Positions 35,924 to 45,495 are shown, counted from the first letter of the stretch. The stretch is DNA of 55,701 nt from Candidatus Metaruminococcus caecorum (GCA_904420045.1 CAJFTY010000030.1:1-55701); one strand, 5' to 3'. The notes: a model not told the origin generated them from the letters alone. Translations and numbers: made by a program.

Positions 35924-36895
35924 TTAATACAGATCCCAGTTTTTGACGTCGTTTGCCGGACTGTCCGGAAAGTCATCGCCCATTCCCAGTTTGGTCAGAA
36001 GCTCCTGCGCAGCGTTGTAACCCATCTTTTTCTGCCGGTTGTTCATGGCTGCAACCTCCAGAATAATGGCCAGGTTTCGGCCGGGCTTGACCGGAACCGT
36101 CACTGAAGGAACCTTATTTCCCAAAATCTCGGTGTATTCGTTTTCCATTCCCATGCGGTCGTATACCTTTTTGGGATCCCAGATTTCCAATTGGATGACC
36201 ATGTCGATCTTTTCCGTCACCTTGACGGAGCCCATGCCGAACAACCGCCGGGCGTTGATGATTCCAATGCCCCGAAGCTCCAGAAAGTGGCGGATGTTTT
36301 CCGGAGAAGATCCCACCAGCGTTCGGCTGGACACCCGGCGGATTTCCACCGCGTCGTCCGCCACAAGGCGGTGGCCCCGCTTGACAAGCTCGATGGCTGT
36401 TTCGCTTTTTCCCACGCCGCTTTCGCCCAGGATCAAAAGGCCTTCGCCGTAGACCTCAATCAAAACTCCGTGCCGGGTCAGACGGGGGGCTAGCTCTACG
36501 TTCAAATAAGAAATGACTCCTGACATGAAATTGGAGGTCGCGTCAGCCGTGCGCAGCAACGGAACGGAATACCGTTCTGCAATTTCGGTCATTTCGGGAA
36601 AAATCTCCTGTCCACGGGTGACGATGACGCAGGGAATCTTTGCGCTGAAAAAATCCTCCAGCCGGCGGCGGCGGGTGGCTTCATCCACCGAGGAAAGATA
36701 GGCAAATTCCATTTTGCCGGTCACTTGGATCCGTTGGGGATCAAAGTACTCGTAGAACCCCGACAAATGAAGGCCGGGACGATTGACCTCCGTAGTGGAG
36801 ATCATAATATTTTTGTCATTTTCAGGCAGATAAATCGGCTCCAGGTTAAATTCCTGAATCAGTTTGTTTAAGCTGACTTCATACTTTCCCGGCAT
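35924..36895 (-). CDS. hprK: HPr kinase/phosphorylase
   Basis: A 323-residue bifunctional enzyme that phosphorylates HPr on Ser46 and so sets carbon catabolite repression. The Walker A GESGVGKS, the VADDAVEI strand and the family signature LELRGIGIINARRLFG are present. The start at 36895 (MPGKY) has GAGGAGGG seven bases upstream. A longer frame reaches 37036 across the promoter and is discarded. First gene of the hprK-PHP-murB-rapZ-whiA-dnaE unit. Confidence 0.96.
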   Translation of the reverse strand: MPGKYEVSLNKLIQEFNLEPIYLPENDKNIMISTTEVNRPGLHLSGFYEYFDPQRIQVTGKMEFAYLSSVDEATRRRRLEDFFSAKIPCVIVTRGQEIFPEMTEIAERYSVPLLRTADATSNFMSGVISYLNVELAPRLTRHGVLIEVYGEGLLILGESGVGKSETAIELVKRGHRLVADDAVEIRRVSSRTLVGSSPENIRHFLELRGIGIINARRLFGMGSVKVTEKIDMVIQLEIWDPKKVYDRMGMENEYTEILGNKVPSVTVPVKPGRNLAIILEVAAMNNRQKKMGYNAAQELLTKLGMGDDFPDSPANDVKNWDLY

Positions 36896-36977
36896 GGGTA
36901 AGCCCTCCTCAATGGTTTGATTTCCCGCATTGGGCAAACAGGGGATTCCCGCCCTCTGTCTGCATATGTTTAAATCA

Positions 36978-37006
36978 ATTATACATGATTTTAGTCTACA
37001 GTTCAA
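36978..37006 (-). promoter_or_regulatory. Promoter of the hprK unit
   Basis: Minus-strand TTGAAC (37001-37006) and a perfect TATAAT (36978-36983), spacer 17, about 83 bases before the hprK start. The 337-base gap between hprK and the glycosyltransferase also holds the promoter on the other strand and nothing else evident. Confidence 0.8.
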
Positions 37007-37142
37007 CAAGACAAACAAAAGTTTTTCAGGGTTCACAGACTGTAAAATTCCAGTAGAAAAAATGGCTGTTGCAACGACGTTTTTCTCATTCTTTACATCT
37101 TTATGACTTTTTAAGCATTCGCCTTTCTTTTTTTATGAAACA

Positions 37143-37151
37143 TGATATAAT
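37143..37151 (+). promoter_or_regulatory. Extended -10 promoter of the glycosyltransferase
   Basis: TG-A-TATAAT is an extended -10 element, about 80 bases before the ATG; the -35 region is only T-rich. Confidence 0.6.
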
Positions 37152-37232
37152 ATGAATGATCTGTTAAATAAAATAGATTGAACGTATGCTATATGATGGA
37201 TTTATCAATTTTGTAAATCGGAGAGAATCGAT

Positions 37233-38456
37233 ATGAAAATCGCAATTTTCACAGAAACCTATCTTCCCTATATCAATGGCGTCGTCACACATGTAAAGGC
37301 GTTAAAAGACGGATTGGAAAAACTGGGGAATCAGGTGCTGATCGTCACTGCCGACGTGGACGCCAAACATCATTACACAAAAGAAGGCATTCTTCACTGC
37401 CCTGCAAAATACTCCAAAAAGTTTTATGGATACGGCCTCGCCGCGCCTTTGAGCTCCAACCGGCTGCGACTGCTGCGGGAATTCGACCCGGACGTGATCC
37501 ATATTCATCAGGAATTCGGAATCGGATTTTCCGGAATGATCGCCGCGCGAAAACTCAATAAACCTCTGGTGTATACCCTGCACACTATGTACGATGACTA
37601 TCTCTATTATGTGGCGCCCCGTCCGTTTATCCCGTTAATGAAGCGGATTTCTCACCGGTACGCTCATTTTTTGGCCACCAAATCCGCCGCGCTGACTGGT
37701 CCCTCTAAAAAAGTGGAGGAATTTTTTCGGGAATGCGGCATCGACAAGGACGTCAACGTGGTTCCCAACCCGGTGGAGCTGGATATGTTTGACCCGGAGA
37801 AAGTTTCTGCTGAGCAAAAACACGCCTTCCGGGAAAAATTTGGCATCGCAGAAGATGAAATGCTCGCCTGCTTCTGCGGCCGTCTAGGCAAGGAAAAAAG
37901 CGTGGATGTACTTCTTAATTACTGGGCTGAGACCTACCGCCCCGAGGACAATATGAAGCTTTTCATCATCGGTGAAGGGCCTGCCAAGGACGACCTGATG
38001 GATCAGGCGAACAGTCTGAATATAAAAGACAGCGTTGTCTTTGCCGGCAAAGTCATGCACCCGGATCTTCCTCCCTACTACGCCTGCTGCGACTGCTATG
38101 TGACGGCTTCCCTGTCGGACACCAACTCCATTTCTATGCTAGAAGGCATGGCCATGGGGCTTCCCGTTCTGCAGTTGTATGATGAGCTCAACAAGGATCA
38201 GGTGGTGGAAGGCGTGAACGGCTTTGTGTTTACCGATGCGGAGTCCCTTCATGAAAAGCTTTTAAAAATCCGGGATATGCCCCAAGCAGAAATGGATTCC
38301 CTGCGGGCTTCCGTCCGGGAATCGGTAAAAAAATCCGGTGCGGAAACACTGGCCCGCCATCTGCTTTCCATTTATAAAAAAAGCCTTCGGGATTTTGATC
38401 CGCAGTCTAAGCCCCGAAAAACCGGAAAAGTTTATCGACGAAAGATCTCAGAATAA
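37233..38456 (+). CDS. GT4-family glycosyltransferase (glycolipid-type)
   Basis: A 407-residue GT-B enzyme of family GT4. The N-terminal FTETYLPYINGVVTH motif is typical of enzymes that glucosylate diacylglycerol or phosphatidylinositol; the C-terminal half has CGRLGKEKSVDVLL, the ADP/UDP-sugar loop around LSDTNSISMLEGMAMGLPVL and a basic tail that suits membrane binding. Probably makes a glycolipid of the membrane (lipid anchor precursor), an inference from the family. GGAGAG is upstream of the ATG. Standalone. Confidence 0.85.
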   Translation: MKIAIFTETYLPYINGVVTHVKALKDGLEKLGNQVLIVTADVDAKHHYTKEGILHCPAKYSKKFYGYGLAAPLSSNRLRLLREFDPDVIHIHQEFGIGFSGMIAARKLNKPLVYTLHTMYDDYLYYVAPRPFIPLMKRISHRYAHFLATKSAALTGPSKKVEEFFRECGIDKDVNVVPNPVELDMFDPEKVSAEQKHAFREKFGIAEDEMLACFCGRLGKEKSVDVLLNYWAETYRPEDNMKLFIIGEGPAKDDLMDQANSLNIKDSVVFAGKVMHPDLPPYYACCDCYVTASLSDTNSISMLEGMAMGLPVLQLYDELNKDQVVEGVNGFVFTDAESLHEKLLKIRDMPQAEMDSLRASVRESVKKSGAETLARHLLSIYKKSLRDFDPQSKPRKTGKVYRRKISE

Positions 38457-38474
38457 CAGCGTTTTTCAAACAAC

Positions 38475-38497
38475 CCCGAAAGCCTTGAGCTTTCGGG
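38475..38497 (+). terminator. Weak hairpin after the glycosyltransferase
   Basis: CCCGAAAGC pairs with GCTTTCGGG (9 bp, five-base loop). The following bases are only partly T-rich. Confidence 0.45.
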
Positions 38498-38542
38498 ATT
38501 GTCTATTTATTATCGAATTGATGAACCCTGTCCACGTATGCA

Positions 38543-38575
38543 AAACAGCCTCCTGCTAAATGCAGGAGGCTGTTT
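38543..38575. terminator. Terminator between convergent genes
   Basis: A 14-bp perfect stem (AAACAGCCTCCTGC with GCAGGAGGCTGTTT), five-base loop, followed by GCTTCTTTTT on the plus strand and preceded by an A-run. Serves the glycosyltransferase and the large surface protein. Confidence 0.85.
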
Positions 38576-38620
38576 GCTTCTTTTTCAGAACCGGCTGTCA
38601 TGCAGCCAACTCATCCACGT

Positions 38621-41600
38621 TTATTTTACATTCTTGCGTTTTTTGGAAACAAGGAACGCACCTGCGCTGGCCACAATCAGCAATGCTGCCGCGCCCAGAG
38701 CGATGTCCGACGTAATGGGATTGCTCCCGGTTCCATTGTTTTCACCATCAGAAGGAGCTTTCACCAATGCGGCAATGGCCGCCTTCAGTTCTTGTTCCAT
38801 CTGATCCACCTGGGACTGTACAGCATCGGTGCCCGCAAACATCGCGCGCGCTTCGCTGAGTTTTTCCTGAAGGTTCGCCCAGGAATCCGCAGTGTAATCG
38901 CTCTCCAGTTTCTCGGACGCCGCGTCGATCACGGCTTTCAGCGCGTCTTTGTCCGGGGACAGCGCGTTGATGGTTTCGGTGAGCTTAATCATAGCCGCGT
39001 CAATCTCAGACTGTACTGAAGCTTCTTTTTCATTTACCTCTTTGGCCGCCTTCAGGGCATCCTGCATGGCGTTCCAAGTGGTCGCACTGTAATCCTCCTG
39101 CTTTTTGCCGGCCGCTTTTTCGATGGCCGCCTGAAGCTCGCTCTTGTCGATCCCCAGTTCTTTCACCGCGCGGTCAAGGGCTTCCACAGCAGCGTTGATT
39201 TCGGACTGTTTTGCGTTGGAGGAAGCATCCAGTTCCTTCGCGCGATCCAGCGCCGTTTTCAGCGCGTTCCAGCTAGATTTGGAGTAGTCGGATTCTTTCT
39301 TCGCCGACGCAGCCTCAATTGAAGCTTTCAGCGCCGTTTTATCGGTGGTCAATTTCCCTATGGCGTCGTTGAGATCGTTCAGCGCCGCGTCGATTCCGGA
39401 CTGCTTGATTTCACTGTCGGCATAGGCTTTTCTCGCTTCTTCCAGGACTTTTTGCATCGCGTCCCAGCTGGCGGGAGAATAATCGGTTTGAGCCAAAGCG
39501 TTTGCTTTTACAATAGCGGCTTCCAAATCCGATTTATCGGTGGTCAATTTTTTCTCAGCGTCCAAAAGATCCTTGGCCGCCTGATCCACTGCGGACTGTT
39601 TGGCATTTTTGTCGTTATAAAGAGCGTTGGCGTTGTCGAGAGCCTTCTTATAAGCTTCCCAGCTAGCTTTGGAGTAATCGGATTCCACTTTTTCTGTTTC
39701 GCCCACTTTGTCAATGGCGTCTTTCAGGGCTGTTTTATCCACAGTCAACGCCTGAATCGCCGCGTTGAGCTCCTGAGCGGCGGCATCGACCGCGGATTGT
39801 TTCGAGGAAGCATCCCGATAAACCGTCTCTGCCTTGGTCAGTTTTTCCTGCATGGCGCTCCAGCTAGCGGGAGAATAATCCGACTCGGTTTTCGATTTTG
39901 CCAAGTCAATCGCCGCTTTCAGAGCGGTTTTATCCGCGCTGAGATTTGCAAGCGCTTGTTTCAGAGCCGCGGTAGCGTCGTCCACCTGAATCTGGGTGGC
40001 CTCGATCCCATTGACGCGCTTAGCCTCGGTCAGCGCGTCCTGGAGGGCTTTCCAGGTCGTGGCAGAGTAATCTTTTTCGTCCAGGCTCTTCAGCGCGTCT
40101 TCCACCTGTTGAATGGCCTGCTCAAGCTCGGTTTTCACTGTATCCACAGGGGTTCCATACACTTCAAAGTCCTGGATGCGGGCAACGCCGTCCGCACCGG
40201 GATTGGTGATATACACCCGCACAAAACGCGCGGTAGCGGTAGCATCGCGGTAAACAATGTCCTCGGTGTTTCCAGTGACAGTGTCGATATCTTTCCAGGT
40301 CACACCGTCAATACTTGCCTGAATCTTATAGTCCTTGGTATTCAGATTGTTTGCATAGTAACCGGTCTCAGCATTTTTCAGCACATAACGGCTGATGTTA
40401 AACCGTTTGCCCAGATCGACGGTCAGCCATTTGTCGCCGTCGGCGGAGGATTTCCAGCCGTTGGCGGGAGCAAAGGTGCCATCCACCGCTTTGGCTGCGT
40501 CGTATCCGTCATCCGAACCAGAAGCCGAAGCATCGGCCTGCAGCGCTGCGTTGATGGGCTTGCCGTTAAACTCGTTGACCAGCATGTTCAGATGGTCTAA
40601 GCGGACAAATTCAATCTTGCCAGGATATTCTTCCTGCAGCTTGTTCATCGAGTTCATAAACTCTGTGGGGCTGATATCGCCGCTCCACGCGGAGAACTGC
40701 ATGGCAATAAAACGAGGATCATCCTTAGAAGGATCAAAATTTTTCGCGCTGTTGGCAATGCTCTTATAGGTGGAGCTATCCTCTTTGAAGCTGTCCATAT
40801 AGTTGGCTTCATTTCCGTAGCGCGTATCCAGTCCCATTCCCTTGTTGCCGGAGCCGCCGCCCAAATACATGATTGCGGCGTCGCTGTCGGTATAGCTCAG
40901 GGTTCTGAAATCGCTGCCGTTGCGCTCCATCACCGTCATACCCTGCAGGGCGGGGAAAGTACTGGTAAAGGCGTTTGCCTGTTGAGCGGTAATCGTGCGC
41001 CAGATGGTCAGAGTGTTCATATTCGAGCGCTCAAAGTACGAGTTGGTCAACGCGCCGTAATTCTTGGCGAACGCCTCAGTGGGCCAGTGGGTGGACAGGC
41101 TTCCCAGCAAATTGTTCAGCCCTCCTAAATCGCCTACATCGCTTTTGGGCTGCCACCAGTTCGAGGCGCGTGTGTACCCGATTCCACTGGGGCCGCACAC
41201 CAGGTTGTCGTTGGGAGTAGCTGTTTTATAGTAATACTCCAGCATCTGAGGTGCCGCATCCAGCAGCGCAGGCGTGATGGTCCAGGTAATGGGAACCTGA
41301 CCGCGGTTGCGGTCGCCCCACAGGCGGCCGGTACGCATCGCGTGCTCATTGTATGCAATGTTGTCTCCGTCGCTGACGATGACAGAGACATAAATTTTGT
41401 TTTCCAGTTCAGGTTTTTCAGGCGTTTCAGGAGGATTGACCTCTTTGGAAAGGCCGGAGTACACCGAGTAGTTTTCAAAGTTGTCAGAGGGAACGGTTGG
41501 CCATCCCTGCTCCGTAGCCCAGCGGATGCCGCGCTCCTCGCTGGGCCACCAGCCCATGAAGTACGCGTTTCCGGTGGAATCCGCTTTATCGAAATCCAGG

Positions 41601-42430
41601 TTCTGGGGAGTAAATTTTTTGAGAAGCTCACGCTCTTTACGCTCGTTTTCGTCCAGTTTGTCATCCGCAAGGCCCGTTCTGCCGGGATCCAGCCAAATGA
41701 CCGGAGCTTTCATAGCGGTAGCCACATCCCGGGCCGCTACGTGTCCGTTATCACCGATTGCCCCAGCGTCGTTGCCAGGATTGAGTCCGACCACCAGTCG
41801 GGGATTATAAGAGGGATTCCCCTTGGTGTTTCCGGGATGATAATTTTCATATAACCAGTTGTAAATGTCCAGTTTCGAAGTCGCACTGGCGGGAATCGCC
41901 GTGCGCAGGTCAAGTTTGACCTTTAACCCGCTCTGGCTTTCATAGCGTTCCGCCATCGTGGGCGAAACCACAATACAATCATAAATACCCGCCAGAGTAG
42001 TAGCCACGTTGATGGTATCCATCCGGGATGCATCGTAAATGATCGTTCCCTTCAGTTCATCTTTATACTTTTTCACCAAACCGTCCAAGTCGTTGGTCTG
42101 GCTAAGCTTTAACCCCTGGGCATTGGGCCAGGTGGTCTGATTTCCCTCTTCTGAGCTGTTGAGCACCAGAATTCTAGGTTGTTTTCGGTTGATAATCCCC
42201 TGTAACGTCGTCGCAATAACCCGCGTGTCGTAGGACTGCGTGTTGATCCTGACCGCGTCCAACGTTGCCGCCGGAGTGCCAAAGGTGGGCAAAGCCTGAT
42301 CGGCCGGCCAAGAGACTTGAGAGGTTTCTTCTGCTTTTGTGGTGGGAGCTGCCGTTGCCACGTTCGCCAGCATGGACGTGTTGGCAACCAGGAACACCAC
42401 TGCCATGAGTGCACCTACAATTCGTTTCAT
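38621..42430 (-). CDS. Large surface protein: GxGYxYP, F5/8 C and seven FIVAR repeats
   Basis: A 1269-residue secreted protein. A signal peptide (1-28) is followed by a GxGYxYP-family region (about 50-615; VIVSDGDN near 350), an F5/8 type C/CBM32-like domain (about 626-758), and seven FIVAR repeats of about 70 residues (765-1225), each with a DYS/T-x2-W motif. Then comes a Ser/Asn linker, NPITSD, a hydrophobic stretch and a basic tail. The tail looks like a sortase signal with NPxTS in place of LPxTG. The family motif near 412 reads GPSGIGYTR, so the YxYP part is lost. Probably a wall-anchored glycan-binding protein or enzyme. AAAGGAA precedes the ATG. Confidence 0.9.
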   Translation of the reverse strand: MKRIVGALMAVVFLVANTSMLANVATAAPTTKAEETSQVSWPADQALPTFGTPAATLDAVRINTQSYDTRVIATTLQGIINRKQPRILVLNSSEEGNQTTWPNAQGLKLSQTNDLDGLVKKYKDELKGTIIYDASRMDTINVATTLAGIYDCIVVSPTMAERYESQSGLKVKLDLRTAIPASATSKLDIYNWLYENYHPGNTKGNPSYNPRLVVGLNPGNDAGAIGDNGHVAARDVATAMKAPVIWLDPGRTGLADDKLDENERKERELLKKFTPQNLDFDKADSTGNAYFMGWWPSEERGIRWATEQGWPTVPSDNFENYSVYSGLSKEVNPPETPEKPELENKIYVSVIVSDGDNIAYNEHAMRTGRLWGDRNRGQVPITWTITPALLDAAPQMLEYYYKTATPNDNLVCGPSGIGYTRASNWWQPKSDVGDLGGLNNLLGSLSTHWPTEAFAKNYGALTNSYFERSNMNTLTIWRTITAQQANAFTSTFPALQGMTVMERNGSDFRTLSYTDSDAAIMYLGGGSGNKGMGLDTRYGNEANYMDSFKEDSSTYKSIANSAKNFDPSKDDPRFIAMQFSAWSGDISPTEFMNSMNKLQEEYPGKIEFVRLDHLNMLVNEFNGKPINAALQADASASGSDDGYDAAKAVDGTFAPANGWKSSADGDKWLTVDLGKRFNISRYVLKNAETGYYANNLNTKDYKIQASIDGVTWKDIDTVTGNTEDIVYRDATATARFVRVYITNPGADGVARIQDFEVYGTPVDTVKTELEQAIQQVEDALKSLDEKDYSATTWKALQDALTEAKRVNGIEATQIQVDDATAALKQALANLSADKTALKAAIDLAKSKTESDYSPASWSAMQEKLTKAETVYRDASSKQSAVDAAAQELNAAIQALTVDKTALKDAIDKVGETEKVESDYSKASWEAYKKALDNANALYNDKNAKQSAVDQAAKDLLDAEKKLTTDKSDLEAAIVKANALAQTDYSPASWDAMQKVLEEARKAYADSEIKQSGIDAALNDLNDAIGKLTTDKTALKASIEAASAKKESDYSKSSWNALKTALDRAKELDASSNAKQSEINAAVEALDRAVKELGIDKSELQAAIEKAAGKKQEDYSATTWNAMQDALKAAKEVNEKEASVQSEIDAAMIKLTETINALSPDKDALKAVIDAASEKLESDYTADSWANLQEKLSEARAMFAGTDAVQSQVDQMEQELKAAIAALVKAPSDGENNGTGSNPITSDIALGAAALLIVASAGAFLVSKKRKNVK
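38765..40140 (-). repeat. Seven tandem FIVAR coding repeats
   Basis: Seven diverged repeats of about 200 bases; in protein each shows KTAL-x-AI ... DYS-x2-SW ... KQS-x-(V/I)-(D/N)-A-A. They form three-helix bundles that hold the active domains away from the cell. Confidence 0.85.
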
Positions 42431-42611
42431 GTTGTTCGTTCCTTTCTATTTATTGAGCAACAGTAATATGGCTAACTTAGTACAAGTATGACATATAATG
42501 TTTATAAAATCAAGATAATTTATTTCTTTTTCATAAAATTGGTGCAACATATACAAGTTTAATTGCACTTTTTATCTATTTCAAAAGCTGCCCCGTTTTT
42601 CTAAACTATTT

Positions 42612-43292
42612 TTATAGACAGATTTCTACCGGATTCGCGATCCGCATGGAGCTAGGCGTCACCTCGCAGTCATACGCCAGCAGCGTCACACCCGCTTTCG
42701 CCGCTTGGCGAAGCGCTTGCCCAAAAGCTGGATCCGTACCATCGTTTGGCGTAAAATATGCGGCTCCTTTCATTTGAATGACAAATAGAACATAGGCTTC
42801 CAAGCCGTCCTCTACACACTGGATGAGTTCCCGCAGATGCTTTGTTCCCCGGCTTGTGGGCGCGTCCGGAAAGAGGACGGCGCCATTTTGCTCCAGTGTT
42901 ACGCCTTTGACTTCTACAAAACCTCTTTTCCTGTCTCCTTCCACATAAAAGTCCAGACGGGAACCGCCGTACGGACACTCCGGCTTCAAGGTGGAAACCT
43001 CGGAATAAAGCCCGCCGGAGGAAAGCCACTCTCCCGCCGCTTTGTTGGGCGCCTGCGAGTCCATGTTGATTAGCCGTCCATTTTTAACGACCGCAATCAG
43101 ATCATACGCTGTTTTGCGAGCCGGATGAACGCTGTGTTCCAAAAACACCTGTGTTCCCGGAACCAGCAGCTCCCGGCAGCGGCCGGTGTTTTTTACATGG
43201 CAGATCTGGGGCGCTCCATCAATTTCCACCAAGGCGATAAAGCGGTTGGGGCGTTCCAGAAAAACGCCCTGCACAATGGTTTGATAGTGCAT
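42612..43292 (-). CDS. sfsA: SfsA family DNA/RNA nuclease
   Basis: A 226-residue protein of the SfsA family, once named sugar fermentation stimulation protein and now seen as a nuclease-like fold. The N-terminal RFIALVEIDG and HVKNTGRC and the mid-protein SRLDFYVEGD ... VEVKGVTLE motif (Glu-x-Lys of the nuclease core) are present, plus VLFVIQMK. AAAGGGA lies 12 bases before the ATG. Confidence 0.93.
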   Translation of the reverse strand: MHYQTIVQGVFLERPNRFIALVEIDGAPQICHVKNTGRCRELLVPGTQVFLEHSVHPARKTAYDLIAVVKNGRLINMDSQAPNKAAGEWLSSGGLYSEVSTLKPECPYGGSRLDFYVEGDRKRGFVEVKGVTLEQNGAVLFPDAPTSRGTKHLRELIQCVEDGLEAYVLFVIQMKGAAYFTPNDGTDPAFGQALRQAAKAGVTLLAYDCEVTPSSMRIANPVEICL

Positions 43293-43359
43293 AAAACATC
43301 CAATCCCTTTCTACGTATGGGAAAATTTTGAACAAAAAATTCGATCACTTATGAACCCC

Positions 43360-43388
43360 ATTATAACATTGCGGGAATTTTTCAGCAA
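43360..43388 (-). promoter_or_regulatory. Promoter of sfsA
   Basis: Minus-strand TTGCTG (43383-43388) and a perfect TATAAT (43360-43365), spacer 17. It is back to back with the plus-strand promoter at 43394. Confidence 0.7.
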
Positions 43389-43393
43389 TCAAA

Positions 43394-43422
43394 TTGCAAT
43401 CCTATTAAAAAAGCAGTATAAT
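43394..43422 (+). promoter_or_regulatory. Promoter of the YbaK-like gene
   Basis: TTGCAA (43394-43399) and a perfect TATAAT (43417-43422), spacer 17, about 58 bases before the ATG at 43480. Confidence 0.8.
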
Positions 43423-43479
43423 AACTCTCATATCAATTCCAGACAAGCTTTCCGGCGTCTGGACAAGGGAGTTGGAACA

Positions 43480-43950
43480 ATGTCCGTAGAAGCGGTTCGA
43501 GACTATTTACAGTCGTTTGATTTAGACAGTCAAATTCTCACGCTGGATCAGTCCAGCGCCACGGTGGAGCTCGCGTCCAAAGCGCTGGGCGTTATTCCCG
43601 CCCAGATTGCCAAGACACTCTCCTTTCAAGCGGCCCAGGGCTGTCTGTTGGTGGTCACGGCCGGAGACCGTAAAATTGACAACGCAAAATTTAAAAGCGC
43701 GTTTGGGTGCAAGGCAAAAATGCTCAGCCCCGATCAGGTGTTGGAATTGACCGGCCATCCGGTAGGCGGCGTCTGCCCCTTTGCCCTTGCGTCGGACAAC
43801 GCTCAGGTTTACCTGGATGAATCCCTCAGGCGGTTTGAGGTGGTATACCCCGCCTGCGGGAGCTCGAACACGGCAATCAAACTCACGATTGAACAGCTTT
43901 TTATAACCTCAAATGCCAAAGGATGGGTGGATGTCTGCAAGGAAATATAG
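43480..43950 (+). CDS. YbaK/EbsC-family aminoacyl-tRNA deacylase
   Basis: A 156-residue YbaK-fold protein, a trans-editing enzyme that removes misloaded amino acids from tRNA (Ala or Cys from tRNA-Pro in known members). ATVELASKALGV, the catalytic lysine in QIAKTLSF, and GHPVGGVCPFAL are conserved. Start at 43480 has AAGGGAG nine bases upstream; a longer frame to 43351 runs through the promoter. Followed 60 bases later by an SGNH hydrolase, likely in the same transcript. Confidence 0.88.
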   Translation: MSVEAVRDYLQSFDLDSQILTLDQSSATVELASKALGVIPAQIAKTLSFQAAQGCLLVVTAGDRKIDNAKFKSAFGCKAKMLSPDQVLELTGHPVGGVCPFALASDNAQVYLDESLRRFEVVYPACGSSNTAIKLTIEQLFITSNAKGWVDVCKEI

Positions 43951-44010
43951 CCCTGCTTTTTAAGCGGACCAATCACCCGCACAACACCTGCGAAAGGAAG
44001 GAACTGCCGT

Positions 44011-44625
44011 ATGAAATTTCTGTTCATCGGAAACAGCCACACCTACTACAACGACATGCCTCATCTGTTCCAGCGTATCTGCGAAGAAAACGGAATGGAT
44101 GCGGAGGTCACCATGCTGGCCCATGGCGGGAAAGGCCTGGACTTTCATCGGGCTGAACCGGAGGTCCGGTTTAACATTTTATATGGAAACTATGACTATA
44201 TCATCCTCCAGCACCTGGCGCATCCATTTGACGACGAGGATATGATGTTTGAGTCCGCGGCAGAAATCGACCGGTATATTCAAAATACCCGTTCCAAAAA
44301 GGTGCTGTATATGACCTGGGCGCAAAAGAACAACCCCTCCGGACAGGCGCGGATGACCAAGGCGTACAAAGAGCTTTCCAAAAAGCTAAGCGGATCTGTG
44401 GTGGCTCCTGTGGGGATCGCCTGGTGGCGGTTTCTGGAGGGCAATCCGCCGGTGGATCTGTTTGACTCGGATGGCCGTCATGCGTCCCCCATCGGATCTC
44501 AACTGGTGGCCTATACATTGTTCAGCACCATGTTCGGCCGGCGTGCCGATGCCAAGGGCTCGCTTAACCAGTCGTTAAGCCAGACCGCCTTTGAAACGGT
44601 TTGCGAGTTTCAAAAGAACAATTAA
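44011..44625 (+). CDS. SGNH-hydrolase-like protein
   Basis: A 204-residue protein with the SGNH/GDSL layout: GNSHTYY at the start (Ser nucleophile), GGKG, a mid-protein IILQH and a C-terminal DGRHASPIGS (Asp-x2-His). No signal peptide, so it acts in the cytoplasm as an esterase or acyl hydrolase of unknown substrate. GAAAGGAAGG precedes the ATG. Confidence 0.75.
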   Translation: MKFLFIGNSHTYYNDMPHLFQRICEENGMDAEVTMLAHGGKGLDFHRAEPEVRFNILYGNYDYIILQHLAHPFDDEDMMFESAAEIDRYIQNTRSKKVLYMTWAQKNNPSGQARMTKAYKELSKKLSGSVVAPVGIAWWRFLEGNPPVDLFDSDGRHASPIGSQLVAYTLFSTMFGRRADAKGSLNQSLSQTAFETVCEFQKNN

Positions 44626-44666
44626 AAAACCGCGTTCAACTGGATTGCAGTTGAACGCGGTTTTTT
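44624..44666. terminator. Bidirectional terminator
   Basis: A perfect 19-bp stem (44624-44642 with 44648-44666) that begins inside the SGNH stop codon and ends in TTTTTT; serves the convergent genes on both sides. Confidence 0.92.
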
Positions 44667-44700
44667 CATAAATTCCGGCAGTATGGCGCGAAAGAATCTT

Positions 44701-45495
44701 TTAGGAAAGAGAGAACGGCTGTGATTCCGGCCCAGTATCCGGTTTCAGATCAAATACATACCGATCATAGTCAGAATTGGTGGCGCTATTCCCACTTAAT
44801 GCCACTGTAAAGTCCTGTTCAAAGTCGACGACTTCAAACGATATTACGCCGGATGTGGAGCTCCCCGGATCCAGCCAGAGCTGAGGCGAAGCATCAATGG
44901 GATCGTTCTGCACGGAAGAATATGCTTTTCCGCCTTGTCTGACTTCCGACAAGGAGTCCAAAAAGAGAAACGGATGGCTCGAGTGGTTCTCAATCGTCAC
45001 GTAAACTTTGGTCTTATTGTTATAAAATTCGACTTTATCCACCCGAATGCTACAGTCGTTTTGTGTTATAGTTTGGTTAGGGAGAATGGTTTTCAGGCAG
45101 TAGCCCGGTGTAAACGGAATGGAATCCGTTTCCCCGTATAAATACTGCTCGTGTGGCCGAAGGGTGTCCTCCCCTGGGATGATGCCATTTATGTTGAATG
45201 CTAGGATGCCCACTGCCAACAGACATACGGCCAGAACCGGCAGCAGGACCAACAGCGCAATCTGCCATCCCTTCAGCCCGCCTTTTTTCTGCTCCATGAC
45301 CACTCCCGGATTCTGACATCCCTGTGGACAAAATTTTCCCGCATATAACGTGTTGCACACCGGACAGCGGGAAAACGCTTCCGATTCCCTGGAATGCACC
45401 TGATTTGGACGCATCCCCTGCTCCGGAGCATTGGGCGTTCCGCAGGCTGGACAAAAAAAGCCTTCATATTCTTTTCCGCATTGTTGGCATCGCAT
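44701..45495 (-). CDS. Zinc-ribbon membrane protein with extracytoplasmic domain
   Basis: A 264-residue protein with two zinc-ribbon-like Cys clusters at the N-terminus (CQQCGKEYEGFFCPAC and CPVCNTLYAGKFC), a membrane segment (about 76-98) and a beta-rich outer domain with an NHSSHPF-type DUF4352-like region. Such proteins are common in Clostridia; function unknown. AGGGGGAAG lies eight bases before the ATG. Upstream is a cluster of GGACAA motifs. Confidence 0.7.
   Translation of the reverse strand: MRCQQCGKEYEGFFCPACGTPNAPEQGMRPNQVHSRESEAFSRCPVCNTLYAGKFCPQGCQNPGVVMEQKKGGLKGWQIALLVLLPVLAVCLLAVGILAFNINGIIPGEDTLRPHEQYLYGETDSIPFTPGYCLKTILPNQTITQNDCSIRVDKVEFYNNKTKVYVTIENHSSHPFLFLDSLSEVRQGGKAYSSVQNDPIDASPQLWLDPGSSTSGVISFEVVDFEQDFTVALSGNSATNSDYDRYVFDLKPDTGPESQPFSLS

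Noticed and set aside
39452-40600. 382-residue plus-strand frame opposite the FIVAR repeats
   Set aside because: Its apparent repeats are those of the FIVAR gene read backwards.
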